Notes under the pieces: generated by a model | Seen by the model: only the letters and a program-made list of their open reading frames with translations | What the model was told of the DNA's origin: nothing | The model's database searches: none | Shown: in pieces, positions 1 to 11,764 of the stretch | How positions within the stretch are numbered: position 1 is the first letter of the stretch | Layout: each line of letters begins with the position of its first letter | Assembly: GCF_030247185.1 (NCBI RefSeq) | Contig: NC_080572.1 | Location: 218,471,435 to 218,535,434, forward strand | DNA: 64,000 nt | Origin: Malaya genurostris | Taxonomy: Eukaryota; Arthropoda; Insecta; Diptera; Culicidae | Reading direction: 5' to 3' | Position numbers and translations under genes: made by a program

Positions 1-500
1 TTCGCCCCTTTAAGTGATTGTATAAAAATTTCAACACACTTCACCCTGTCATTCCGGAACCGGAAGTTGGATCCAAATGAATTTCAGAAGTTTTGTATCA
101 GACCATTCATTTGAATCTAATTTTGGTAAAAATTGATCACGCCATATCTGGGTGAAGTGAGTAAGTAATTTGGAATTGGAATTTTTACACTAATCACCCT
201 ATAATTCCGGAAATAGAAATCGGATCCAAATGAAATTTAGAAGTTATGTGATTCTTGAACCATTATTGAAATTAAGTTTATAAAAATCGGTCACGTCATT
301 TCTGAGAAAGCTTAGCACACACATATATTTTCATTTTTTGCGATTATTCCCCCAAAACTCCGGAACCGGAAGTCAGATGCAAACAAAGGTTAGGAATTTT
401 GTATGGGACATAGAAACTTTCATTTGAATCTAAATTTGTGAAAATCGGTTCAATCATCTCCATGACAAGTTAGTGTAAAAAAACGTTACATACACACATA
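1..500. repeat. dispersed CCGGAACCGGAAGT repeat units
   Basis: At least three diverged units with the core TTCCGGAACCGGAAGTYGGA are seen near 50-75, 205-225 and 355-375. Each is followed by a block like ATGAAATTYAGAA...GTATGGGAC and then TTTCATTTGAATCTAA. The block ends in CA-rich sequence near 490-515. The same family recurs many times in this window (around 5.4, 10.1-11.7, 12.7-15.2, 31.7-32.1, 42.9-43.9, 45.0 and 57.5-58.5 kb). It has no coding capacity that I can see and lies in the probable first Lasp intron. Confidence 0.75.
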
Positions 501-3430
501 CGAACGTACACACACATTCTTCTGAATTTAACGTATAGCTGTTTACAAACTAACACAAAAGTTAGTTTTTATTCAAGTTTCAAACAAAATCTTTGTTTTG
601 GAAAATATAAGTAATATATTAAATTCGATGTTTGATTCAAACGAAAGAGCTCGTTTTCTCAAGGAAAATTTTTGTTTTTTGTCCAGATTCCACTTTCTTT
701 TTCGGAATAACACTCAATTTTCTCCGACATGGTTTAACCGGTTGTCACAAAATTAGATTCAAATGGAAGGTGTTATGTTTCCAAAGAACATTTTAACTTT
801 TTGAAAAACATTATGACTTTCATCCAATTTCTGGTTGCGGAATTACATAAACTTTGACTAAAATGAAAAGATTTAGATTTCCAAAAAAAAGCTGAATTTC
901 ATTTGAATCAGGAATTACAGAGTATTAAAAGTATAAATCGAAATATTTCGCAATGGGGGAATTTGTAAAGTGAAGCGAGTTTCTTAGAATTAGTCAACCA
1001 ATTTCTTCGTTACTTGATGACCAAATAAGCTCCATTCGATCAGTAATATTAATAGGAATAGTAATCAAAAACTCTTAAACGGAAACCATTTCGATTACTC
1101 CGATATGGTTTCATTCTTTTTCACTAACTTAGAGCCAAAGAAAAGATTACAATTGTTTCTATATCCTTTATTAATTTTTTTCGTTCTAGTTTATATAAAA
1201 AAAACATTGGCCTGCTTTAAAAATTTATTCCATTTTAAAGTGTCTGTGTGTGTAAATTCCGTAAAGTATTTACCGTTTTATTTCCTTTACAACTCAAGCA
1301 ACAATTCCACCAGACTCGCTCGACTGCTTTGTTCCGGTAACCGAATCCCTCGCCTCAATACGAGATCATTTTTCACTTCCATTTATCACTTTGCTGCAAA
1401 GATTTCTGGCACGAGAGCAATTGAAATCGAAAGCGTTGCGCCGCGTCTGCCTTCGACAACAGGAGATAGAAACGCCCTACGGTACCGCAATTACCAGTTG
1501 TCAGTCACAAATCAAACACCGCAAATGTAGTACGAATAAAAGGGAAAGTCCTGGGTTTGAATCATTCTTCGAAAATGTTCTCTCTTGGTACACTGTAAAC
1601 GAACCGCCAGAGGAACTGTTCCTACCTACCGAACGATGGTATGATTTTATTTACATCCCATTTTTGGTCACGATTTGTAACCATTTTAATTGGTAACTTT
1701 GCACGTCGTCCTAAACTCAAAAAAAGGTACCAATCCAAGCATCCAACTTTACTGAATGGAGTTCAGTATAGTAAAATAACTCGTACTCGTAAGTATAGTA
1801 CTCCTTAGCTGGACTAATCGGATAACGCTTTATGTAATTGGAGATTAGAAGCTCGTCCAACCCGTTATAGATAGGATATCGTAAGTGTGTAATCAGAGCA
1901 CTGTCATTCAGCTGTGACTCTTCCATGCTTATTAAGGTGAAAGTTTATTTAGGCATCCCGGCGGCGGCGTCGTGGTTCTGTTTCTACACTGAATTAACCT
2001 TTTCTGTAGTGGCACGTTACATCCGTATGATTAGACCAGTTTAAAAGGTAGGCATGACAGATTAACGAGCAAACACGGCAAGCTCCTGCTTGCATGCTGC
2101 TCATGCTTGGATTATGGTGTAAGTAAGTAGCCCAATTGCGCGGCCTGCCCGTGCTTTCCGGGTGAAAATGTAACCATAGATCTACTTCTTCTCTACGCCC
2201 ACCTAACAATAATGGCGGTTGTCTAAGAAGGGTCATAAAAGTCATGTATGTACTTATTTGTACAATTAAAATACAACTGTTTTGTTTATGCACAACTTTT
2301 TCTTTTAGTTTTCCAACGATCGTGTGATTTCAAAACTTATTTCCACTTTCGCTCTCTTCAGCCATGTAGGATCAATCTTCGAGACACGTAAAATTTCCAT
2401 TCGGTAATCATCCAAGCAGACTAATCTTACCATAGTTTAACAATATATTTGAGCTTAGAGTAAAAATGTTGCTTTTGTTAGTAATGAATTTTTTTCTCTC
2501 CGTGTACAACAAGAGTCGCTACGTTCGTGTGAGTAGCACGTGTTACTAGCCATATGTTGAACGAGTTACCAATGTTACCTCCCGGGCACATGTTGTTTGA
2601 ACAAATTAATTAATGAAACTGATGAATTTCGCTCGTCACGTCTATAGCGCCTGGCGTTGTGCTGATGGGAACGGTCGAGCGTAGGCACTGAGCTCGCTGG
2701 GTTGCATTTAGCTGACACAGATTTTGTAGCTTGCCGATTTAGCACATCTCACGGCTAGTAAACGAGATATCCAGACAGCAGCGTGGCTGTTTGTGGGTCA
2801 TTTGCGGACTTGAATGTCGTTCGTACGGTACGAGGCCTACGCGACGAATGACAGGCGATTACGTGCATGTATGGTGGCAAAATTGAACTAAATAAAGTGC
2901 TTCCTACTTTCGCTTGCACCCAGCCAGCACTCGGTTGGATATCAGTAACAACAATGTACTGGGGTCTCTCATTGCTTGCCACAGCCTGACTGACTGCGTG
3001 ACGTTTGACCGACTCTCATGCGGTAGTAATTTTATGCCGCAAATTGGCAAGGTTGATTGCGAATTAGTCCCTTATTGGTACATTGACATGGGCAGGATTT
3101 CCTTGGGTGCGAGTAACATGCGAGTGACTTGCGAATGCAGCTGGCTGGAACTGTGATGGTAAAAGTGCGTCAGGATTGAAACGAACCTTAGCAGATTCCA
3201 CTTCAGTTGCAGTATTCATGTAGACAACGAGATTTTTTTGGGAGGGCAATTTTAGACTATATCATTCGAAAGTTTTAGTTTATTTCTAACAATTTAAAAC
3301 GAAATTAAACTCTGACTCACACTTAATGCTTGGATTGGAGATATTTCAACTCAATACGAAACGGACTATTTATAGTTTAAAAGCTTGAAACTCAAATATT
3401 TAGAATTTCTATATAAAACATCAAGTCCTA
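500..3430. other. non-coding sequence, probable Lasp 5' intron
   Basis: AT-rich DNA with weak relics of the dispersed repeat at about 720-960. Two stretches, about 1300-1640 and 2000-3230, are clearly richer in G and C than their surroundings. Open frames here (for example 1105-1530 +) have no recognisable domain and overlap on both strands, so I do not call genes. The LIM-domain exons expected upstream of the first visible Lasp exon were looked for by eye and not found. No promoter is assigned. Confidence 0.5.
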
Positions 3431-3439
3431 GGAAGGCTC

Positions 3440-3660
3440 AGGAACTGCTTCCGAGTGGTTATATCATCGAATTCCCGTTTGAAACTAGTATTGAAAAAAA
3501 CGACTATAATATGTGCAAGGCAGTTATTTTTCATCACGACAGCGCTCGACCACAGGTTGCGATTTCGGTCAATAGCTATTTGAATACCAGTTGTTATTCC
3601 TTTTTTATGACAATCGCATTACAGTTCAGATTTTGGATCATTTGACTACAACTTGTGTCT
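3440..3660 (+). pseudogene. mariner transposase fragment
   Basis: The + frame reads KAVIFHHDSARPQVA followed by a segment like NSYL. This matches the conserved second catalytic-Asp region of mariner transposases (FHHDNARPHVA followed by a K-x-YL segment), with the Asp of HHD retained. Only about 70 residues are recognisable; no start, no N-terminal HTH and no terminal repeats are visible. It is a dead fragment lying directly 5' of the separate Tc1-type element at 3697. Confidence 0.6.
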
Positions 3661-3696
3661 GGTAATATATCATGCTCTTACTAGAATACGTTTTTA

Positions 3697-4819
3697 AAGA
3701 CTGTCCCAGAAAGTATGGACGCACTTTGATTTCGCTGACAATAATTCACGAGTGTTAGATTTGCAAATTTTATTCGATATACTGATAATATTAGACTACA
3801 ACAACAGAATATTATTCTCAACATTTGCTACTTAGCCATTGTAGACTAGACGTTCCTCATTAAATTCCGTACAGACTTCTTGGCGACAAGTTTTGACACT
3901 TTTTTCCAATCTTTTTCGAACTGTTGAATGGTTTCGGCTGCCGAAACATGTTTCTTAGAATGTGCCTTCGTTAATGCCCAAAATTTCTCAATTGGTGGAA
4001 GTTGTGGGCAATTTGGTGGATTCATGTCTTTTGGGACGAAAGTGACATTTTTCGTAGTATACCATTCTACCGTTGATTTCGAGTAGTGGCAAGAATTAAG
4101 ATCTGGTCAGAAGACAACAGGATCCTTGTGACTTCAAATCATGGGTAGAAGTCGTTTTTGTAAACATTCCTTGATGTATATTTCGCTGTTCATTGAAGCA
4201 GTTGTGATCAAGGGTTTCGAAATCTTACCGCAGCTACAAATTGCTTGCCAGACCATAGCATTCTTACCAAATTTTTCGAGTTCAATCGATGTCTCCGACT
4301 GGTTTTAAACTTGCCCTTCTCGCACCGTATAATATTGTGGTCCCGGCAAGGATTTGTAATCGAATTTCACATAGGTTTCGTCGTCCATGATTATGCAGTT
4401 CAAATTTTTTGGCCACATCCCGAACTGAAACCTCCTTCTTTTGCTCGAACGCCTTCAGTATACTTTTATCCAACTGAGAGTTAGCAGGACCTTTTTTTCG
4501 ACCCGTTTTCTGTTTATCCTCAAAGGTTATCCTCACCTAACTTCCTGATTGCATTTCGCAAGGTTTTTCACTTACTCCTTCCATTTTTGCTATCTATCTC
4601 AGTGACAGTCCGCGTTCTGTGCACCATTTGTACACAATTTTTCGACATTGTTCTGCTGAAAGTCCACGCATTTTGAAACAATGAAAACGAATAAACAACT
4701 GCACAAGTGGTTAGAGAAGAGTGTAAACAACAGGACGCAGTCATGAAAATTGACAGATTCTGATCCATTGCGAAATGGCAGCGGTTTCTGGTTGCGTCCA
4801 TACTTTCTGGGACAATCTT
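3697..4819 (-). mobile_element. Tc1/mariner-superfamily element with both TIRs
   Basis: The left end begins AAGACTGTCCCAGAAAGTAT and the right end is its near-perfect reverse complement. The matching inverted repeat is about 27 bp and ends in GGACGCA. Both ends abut a TA dinucleotide (3695-3696 and 4820-4821), the target duplication of IS630/Tc1/mariner elements. The 1123-bp body holds a broken transposase on the minus strand (see the pseudogene entry). Confidence 0.85.
3848..4800 (-). pseudogene. broken IS630/Tc1/mariner transposase
   Basis: Reading from high to low coordinates, a helix-turn-helix-like segment (SVRDVAKKFELHNHG) lies at about 4400-4430. The C-terminal catalytic part lies at about 3850-4120 and contains DPVVF-stop-PDL, SCHYSK, NPPNCPQL and PIEKFW, the signature around the last two catalytic acids of this superfamily. 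An in-frame stop replaces the expected Trp in the VVFWPDL motif. The N-terminal half does not stay in one frame. It once cut and pasted DNA at TA sites and is now inactive. Confidence 0.75.
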
Positions 4820-4821
4820 TA

Positions 4822-5930
4822 CTTCAGTCTAGGGAATGAAAAATTGGTTAAATTTCTTGTGGAAATCTTAAAGACTTTCTTCGAATCTAAAATAAATGTG
4901 GGTTTATGTAATCTTATTTGCCTTTCTCATACAGAAAGGTTATATAATCAATGTGGAAACCGACTTTAGAATCATGAAATTCGACCGTGCTCTATCATGC
5001 GTGTCAAGTGTATACTTTTACGTTAATTTTGTCTTTTGTTTCTTGTTTTCAATCATTCTGTAGAAGAAGAATCTATACTTGCTGCCAAATTCAGCCATAT
5101 CGATTGTCAGCATGTTAGTCAATTATAAAAACTCATGGTTCGAGTATTCAATAAGAATAAAGATTGAAATTGCATTTATTCAATGTGTGAAACATTCGAA
5201 AATTCTTTACGAATCAATAAAGTCTGCAATCCAACCAACTTTTGGTAAGCCCACTGCACTCAATCGCTGAAAATATTCCTGGTTTCTATGTGTCGGTTTT
5301 GCTTGTTATGCTTTGTGCGATGATTCGTTCAACTCCAGCGGTTGAAATTTTTGCCCATTTTTGGGACTACATTCCACCTTAAGGTCAAATGAAAGATCTT
5401 ATGATCTAATGCAGAATTACAAATTTCATCCAGATCCGACTTCCGGTTCCGGAATTAATGATGAGTGTTAAAAATTGTATACCGCTACTCAAAGTGGCTA
5501 AGCAAAAAAGGTGATTTTTTTAAACTGGAGGCAAAACTGTTCCAATCGGTTGTCATTGTCCAAACAGGCTAAATAGGCCAAACAAACCGATTCCGCCTAT
5601 ACTAATACCTCTGAATTACATTTTCGCAATTAAATTATCACACTAAATATTTTTACAGAGTGTACTGGTGATTCTGCGACCAAGTTCAATCGTTACTGAC
5701 ATCAAACAGTGTCGTGAAGGGTGCATTCGATAAAAACGGCACACCGATAACACTCCGTAACTTTTTAACAGTATGAGTTAAAATCTGAAAATTTGAGTAA
5801 ATCACATTCATATTGCATAGTTCCAATCATGACATCGAAGCAAGAAACTTTGCGTGAGTAAATTTTGTGAACTTACTATTGAAATCCCGAGGCGTCCCAT
5901 CGATGGATCGCTAATACAACTCGGCCTCGC
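4822..5930. other. AT-rich spacer with repeat fragments
   Basis: The sequence near 4915-4960 (TGCCTTTCTCATACAGAAAGG) is the terminal motif of the dispersed repeat family, also seen inverted near 11630-11650. A diverged CCGGTTCCGGAATTA core lies near 5440-5455. No gene is recognised. Confidence 0.5.
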
Positions 5931-5934
5931 ATGA

Positions 5935-6490
5935 TAAGAAACTTCAGGTGGTTCAATGGTCAGTAAAATTACCAAGAAAGTGATGCAACAGTTCAAGAAC
6001 CGTCCTAACATGTCAATTCGAGATATCGCTAAGATGTTCAAGGTGTCAGGTGATGTTGCGAAGGAAACCATGTAGCATATTGGGTTACATGTTTACAAGG
6101 CGCAAAATATCCCAAACCGGAATTAAAAAGCAAAAATCACTACGAAAAAAGCGCCCGAAATCTTTACCCGAAGCATCTTATCAAATCGTGTTGCATTGTG
6201 ATGGATGGTGAAACTTACGTCAAACCCGGCTGACCTCAACTTCTTGGGCAAGTGTATTTTGTTGGCTAGTTCGGGTGTTCGAAAAAGGAAATAGGCGAAA
6301 TGCACACAGAACTTTCTGATATGGCAAGCGATTTGCGGAGGTTGTCAAAACAATACTGGAGCAGAAGAAAATTTGTTTAAAAACACTGAATCGGTTTTAC
6401 ATGATTTGACGAGTAATGGGAAAAGGAAGGCACCATCATTCGGTACAAGATACGAAATTGAATTTTACCAATCAATTCTTCTTGAATCTT
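5935..6490 (+). pseudogene. second IS630/Tc1/mariner transposase remnant
   Basis: Broken + strand reading contains an HTH-like segment (RPNMSIRDIAKMFKVSG, about 6000-6050). Further on, in another frame, come ARNLYPKHLIKSCCIVMDGE and TYVK (about 6150-6225). CCIVMDGETYVK matches the first catalytic-Asp region of the same transposase family as the 3697-4819 element. Several stops and frameshifts are present and no terminal repeats were found. Confidence 0.65.
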
Positions 6491-6559
6491 GCGAGTTCAG
6501 GTTTTTTTCTTCAACAGATATATTTTGAGCTGAAAATCAATTAATGTAGTAATTGAAAG

Positions 6560-7187
6560 CAGTGTTGGGAAAAAACCAAAATTTCGAAAATCGCGACTGA
6601 AATTTTTAAAAAGTGATTTTTAGACAAAGAAAACTCACTGCAGAAAAGTTTAGTACTGATTTTTTGACAACGCGATTCTCACTGAAACTGATTTCACATC
6701 GGAAAAATCAATTGTGAAAAGTTCACTAATGAACATTCTGCTCGATGATATTTGAGAAAAAAGTTCGAACATTGAGTATATGTGGTATTTTTTTGGTATA
6801 GATTTTTGTGAAATAAATTTCCATAGCTGTTGTATTTCAATCCTTTGCAGAATGCATGATGAATAAATTTGTCGATGAACAAGAATTGAACCTTTCTGAA
6901 ATTATCAGTAGGGTGGTTGATAATGATATTAAAAACAATCACAAAGCATGTTATGCAGCTGATAAAAAAATATTAGCCATCAGCTGTGGGTGAAAATTCG
7001 TCTTCAATTTTCGCTGACACAGAAAATCACCTGTAAACTTCGGGGTTTAGAGTTTTATGGAATTTGTTTCATGAATGTGATTTTTCCAGTCACTGAGTTG
7101 TTTTTTTTTGTAGAAAATCACTAGAACTGATTTTCTCACGACTGATAGTGAAATGAACTTTTTCTTATCATGATTTTCCCAACACTG
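6560..7187. mobile_element. hAT-type MITE with 8-bp target duplication
   Basis: The ends are CAGTGTTGGGAAAA (6560) and its reverse complement (ending 7187), 14 bp perfect. The CAGTGTTGG start is typical of hAT-superfamily termini. The flanks are ATTGAAAG (6552-6559) and CTTGAAAG (7188-7195), an 8-bp duplication with one mismatch, as expected for hAT insertion. The 628-bp interior is AT-rich and has no transposase-like frame, so the element is non-autonomous. Confidence 0.8.
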
Positions 7188-7199
7188 CTTGAAAGTATT

Positions 7200-9025
7200 A
7201 CTATGAATAACGATAGCTAAATTTAACTTTTTTTTTTTGTCCTACACATATGTTTAGTTGTTTTTCCCTGACATTGAAAATATTTCGAAACGTTAATCAG
7301 CAATGTAAAATAAATATATTATAGGGCAAAGATTCAAAACAAATGTTCTTCTGAATTCTCAAAATCAATGCCTATCTGTCCTGTATTTTTTCGGTAGAAC
7401 TAGACAGTGAAAATAGAGACGTTTCTGTTTTCGATGCAGCATATTGAGAAGTAAAATTACTAATTATATACGCTCATATTCAGCGTAATTTTATTGAGTC
7501 TTCTAATACTTCGTTATAGTAGTAGGTCATTAGGAAATTCACTTCAAGGATCAGAAAATTATATTTACAAACTATGAAATAAGCATGATTGATTCCGCAT
7601 TGCACAGACACAATTATCGCAAAAAAAAAACAGAAAGTCTTGACCGAAATAATATGACAAGAGTACATTCTCCAGACTTAAGAGGAAATTGCATTCAGCA
7701 GCTTCTCCAATGAGTATAACGAAAGGCCATCCGTTCGCCCATTGCTGCATGATTCGCTCAGAGGATAAAACTCGTAGAAAGTGCAATATATATCCGCCAA
7801 ACAGGGAAGAAGAGTAATAACATGGCTATTTTTAGAACCCAAAATTGTCTTTCAAGCATAGCAATGAATATTACGATCAAGTTCCTGAGACTCTGACCAG
7901 CACTTTATATGGTAGCTGTAAAGACAAAGGTGACAAGCAACCTACTTTTAGATCAAGCCGTGTCACGGTTTCATATTGGGAAAGTTTCTAACTGCAATTA
8001 ATTGAAAGATGGAAGCAAAAAAATTAAAACCTGTAATAATTGCTCACAAAAGGTTAGGTAGGAGTAACAAATAGAAAAACTGCCTTTCACTACAACCGAT
8101 TTTAATCAGCTGCAAGCTAGATGAGATTCAATTTATGTGTTCGTTTCAAGCGAAGTAGAGGTGCCGTGTCACAGGCTCATATGAAGGGTATGAATAATAT
8201 ACCCTGGAATGTTCGACCAGTTTGGTTCTGATAAAATTCCACACTTCAGTTCTATGTAAGACATAACACCATGTATGCATGGCGCAACGAAATTAATTTG
8301 TCATTTGCATCAATGCATACACGGACTGTAACATAATAGAAATGACTGATCATTGTTTGTAATGAGCTATTTCGATAATACTTTTAACTCATAAAGAAGA
8401 AAACTTGACATTTTTTTCATTGACATACGTCATCCCTTCAATGGTTTCGTACGTTGCGATTGGATCTCGGTTTATAATTGCGATCTAATAATAATTTTTC
8501 CACAGAATAAGTGAGGTTCTTTTCTAGACAATTGTGACAATTGGACTCGTTGCGAAGGCCGATCTGAGTCTATTATTGATTTATCTTCCAGTGAACTATT
8601 AACAACAATTTTATTTGCGATGGCGAGCGCAAATGTTCAGCAAATTGTGATTTAACTCGTATTCTAATTGTTGTTCATAAGTGACGCGTATTGATCAGAA
8701 TCAATTTACGGAAAAATTTATATTAATCGTGGGTAGTGGAAATGTTAAAACCTGTTTTAATCCACCTAGTGGTGTAATGATGCCTTTCTCATATTATTCA
8801 TATTCCCAAAATAACATATTTCGGCTATCAAAATACAATGCCTGAACAAAAGAAGAATTACATGGTTCATTCAAGAGATTTCGTTTATTTTTACATCGTC
8901 TTGTGTAGAAACACGCTCTTTATATTATCATTTCTACACATATCCGCAATAATTCCGGAATTGAAAGCTTGATCGGGAATAAGTTCATAAGACAAAGAGA
9001 AATTGTTTATGATTGATAAGACCTT
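7200..9025. other. AT-rich non-coding DNA
   Basis: No recognisable gene. A relic of the dispersed repeat end (GATGCCTTTCTCATATTA) lies near 8770 and an AATTCCGGAATTGAAAGCTT-like relic near 8950. The stretch 8150-8340 looks non-repetitive but has no coding signature. Confidence 0.45.
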
Positions 9026-9034
9026 GTCAACTAT

Positions 9035-10135
9035 TCGTCTTTTTTTTATTTGAAAGATATTTTTATTCTGGTCAATTTTCGTACAAGCATTACGTGGCCG
9101 AATTAGCCGAATTTTTAAATAAAGAATTTTTTGAAGTTGATCTCGTTGTCACTCTTTTTCTAGGAGGAGAAGAGCTTCCATTTCCATCCTGCGAGGGTTG
9201 AGGGGCACTTTGTTCGTGGCTCGTGTCATCATCCATTGCCGCATCAGTGGTTTTGTTGTTGATTTCCGTCTTCTTTTCGTTTTCCTTATTGTTCGCAGTC
9301 TTGAGCTCGTTGCTAGTTGCTGTAAAGCGCCTTGTTGTACATTGGTTGCAGTTGTTGGTTGGTTTGATGGTAAAACAGGAGTACTACGCTCACTAGTTTC
9401 CGTTGTTGAACGGTTGACCTTGTCTTTGGTTGAAGATGTTCTTTTCGCAGTTTCAGTGCAAGGTTTACCGTAGTGTGCAGGTTGTTCACAAAACTGACAT
9501 GTAACCAGCTGATTTTCATAGATAATCAGCGTTTTACACGGATGTGTCCCACCTTGACCACAAATGATGTAAGATGGAATTGCCTTATATAGAAGCATAC
9601 GTACCACTTGCACGCCATTACGGATACCGGGGGAAAAATTCCGCCATACTTCTCTTTCGATGGAAAGGACTTCACCGTACTGCGACATATTCTCCCGAAC
9701 GTACTGATCGGTGACTTGCGGGGGGAGGTCATGCACGCGTACTTCTATGGCACTGTCCACCATGTGCACAGGGATTTTGTATTTAATGTTATCACACTCA
9801 ACGCTGTGCACCTCGTTGTTAACCGAAGCGAATGCAATTGCATCTGGTTTCACGTTTAAACATAATGTACAATTTCAATTTCAATTTCATTTGCTGCTGG
9901 TCTAACTTTGCAACGCTTGAAATCTATACAAATTGAATTCGGTCTTGCAGGCCAAGTTTCAGGCTTTGTTAAATCGTATTTGACCATTCCGTAGACTCTA
10001 TTGTTCACTGCACTGTATTGTCTTTGTTTCTTTTGCTTCGACCGCAAACGATTTTCGACTGTGTTGGGTGAGATGCGAGCACGAACTGAACTATTCGTCT
10101 TGATCAGCATCATAAGCAAATCATATGAATCCATA
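9035..10135 (-). mobile_element. non-LTR retroelement, ORF1 only (copy 1)
   Basis: Minus-strand copy of a retroelement whose visible content is one gag-like ORF followed by a short 3' tail ending in an A-rich run (T-rich near 9040 on +). The N-terminal part (10134-9860) contains KYDLTKPETW and ARPNSICIDFK. The rest is at 9853-9149. Comparison with the copy at 38.7-39.4 kb shows that about 100 bp between the two halves (after AANEI) is missing here, with a frameshift. No reverse-transcriptase ORF follows. Confidence 0.75.
9149..9853 (-). pseudogene. ORF1 (gag-like) protein with one zinc knuckle, copy 1
   Basis: The 234-residue frame has an RRM-like middle section (SAIEVRVHDLPPQVTDQYV, then MSQYGEVLSIE) and one zinc knuckle CQFCEQPAHYGKPC (C-x2-C-x4-H-x4-C). 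Both are typical of ORF1 proteins of non-LTR retrotransposons, which bind the element RNA. The start is truncated relative to copy 2 and the C-terminus is frameshifted relative to copy 3: in another frame the DNA still encodes SSSPPRKRVTTRS. It is therefore a decayed copy, not a host gene. Confidence 0.75.
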
Positions 10136-10139
10136 AGAA

Positions 10140-11660
10140 TTCAGGAACTTTGAACTTTGTATGGGGCCATAACATATTTTATTTGAATCTGATTTTGTGA
10201 AAATTAGGTTGGTAATCCTAAAGCAACAAAAATGACAATATATGTAACCCACACATACAATAAATTGATTAGATTGGTATATGCCATTTGTCCCTACAGG
10301 CCTAAGATCATAGGTCGATTTTCATGGTAATTGCATATAGCTCTTCTTTATGAGGGGGGCCCTTCAACCTCAGTTTGTGAAAATCGGGTAAGCTATCTCC
10401 AAGAAAATTGAATGAAATTATTTTCACAGTTTTGACACATCCTGTAATTCCGGAACCAGAAGTAGGATCAAAATGAAATTCTGAAACTTGGTATGGTACC
10501 ACGAGACCTTTCATTTGAATCTAACCTTGTAAAATCTGTTCAACCATCTCAGAGTAATGCGAGTGACATTATTTTCACATTTTTGGTGTTTTATTTTCAC
10601 ATTTTTTATGCATATCACCCTGTAATTCCGGAACCGAAAGTTGGATACAAATGAACATGAAATGAACATACAAATGAACAACATAGTATGAGACTATAAG
10701 ACCTTTCATATGAATCTAAAATTGTGAAAATCAGTTAAGCCATCTCCGAGAAAAACGAGTGACATTATTTTCACATTTCTGGTATATATCACCCTGTAAT
10801 TACTGAACCGGAAGTCGGATCCGCATGATATTTCGGAACTTTGTATGGGACCATAAGATCTTTTATTTGAATCTAAGTTTGTTAAAATCGCTTCAACCAT
10901 CCCAGAGTAATGTGAGTGACATTATTATCACATTTTTTATGTATTACTTTCACATTTTTTATGCATATCACTCTGTATTTCCGGAATAAGTTTGAGAAAA
11001 TTGGTTTAGCCATCTACGAGAAAAGTGAGTGACATTATTTCCACATTTTTTTATGCATATCACCCTGTAATTCCGGAACCGGAAGTCGGATCCAAATAGA
11101 ATTCTGGAGCTTTGTATGGGACCGTAGGGCCTTTCATTTGAATCTAAGTTTGTGAAAATCAGTTCTGCCATCTCCGGGAAAAGTGAGTGACATTATTTTC
11201 ACATTTTTTATACATATCACCTGTAGCTCCGGAACCGGAAGTCGGATCTAAATGAAATTCAGGAAATTTGTATGGGGCTATGAGACCTTTCATTTGAATC
11301 TACGTTTATGAAAATCGGTTAAGCCATCTCCAGAAAAGTGAATGACATTTTTTTCACAATTTTTGTACATATCACCCGTTAGCTCCGGAACCGGAAGTCG
11401 GATCCAAATGAAATTCAGGAACTTTTTATGGGGCTATGAGACCTTTTATTTGAATATAAGTTTGTGAAAATCGGTTAAGCCATCTTCGAGAAAAGTGAGT
11501 GACAATATTTGTCACACACACACATACACACACAGACATTTGCTCAGTTCGTCGAGCTGAGTCGAATGGTATATGACATTCGGCCCTCCGGGCATCGGTT
11601 CAAAAGTCGGTTTTTGCAGTGATTGTATAGCCTTTCTATATGAGAAAGGCAAAAATATAA
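10140..11660. repeat. tandem array of ~160-bp repeat units
   Basis: Cores like CCGGAACCGGAAGTCGGATC occur near 10447, 10627, 10803, 11073, 11232 and 11393, about 160-270 bp apart. Between them the order is constant: AAATGAAATTCAGGAACTTT, GTATGGGACC, CCTTTCATTTGAATCTAAGT, TTGTGAAAATCGGTT, GCCATCTCCGAGAAAAGTGA, GTGACATTATTTTCACAT. The array ends with a CA run (11515-11535), then TTTGCTCAGTTCGTCGAGCT, then GCCTTTCTATATGAGAAAGG (11629-11648). That layout suggests an element with an internally amplified unit and a fixed 3' end. Confidence 0.8.
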
Positions 11661-11711
11661 ACACTTTAAATATTCTGACCAAAAGAGCATTGAATTATCC
11701 AGTTGTTTTGA

Positions 11712-11764
11712 CTTATACATTACTTACAAGGAAATAATACTGTTCCTTGTAAGTAATGTATAAG
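11712..11764. repeat. perfect 22-bp inverted repeat (hairpin)
   Basis: Arms 11712-11733 and 11743-11764 are perfectly complementary (left arm begins CTTATACATTACTTACAAGG), with a 9-nt loop. The stem is short enough to be the core of a small MITE or of a hairpin RNA. No flanking duplication was seen, so function is unknown. Confidence 0.7.

Noticed and set aside
1105..1696. Overlapping + frames of 141 and 101 residues
   Set aside because: No domain, no splice evidence, no signal peptide; kept only as part of a GC-richer island.
10140..11660. CRISPR-like array
   Set aside because: Eukaryotic context; units of about 160 bp are contiguous diverged repeats without spacers.
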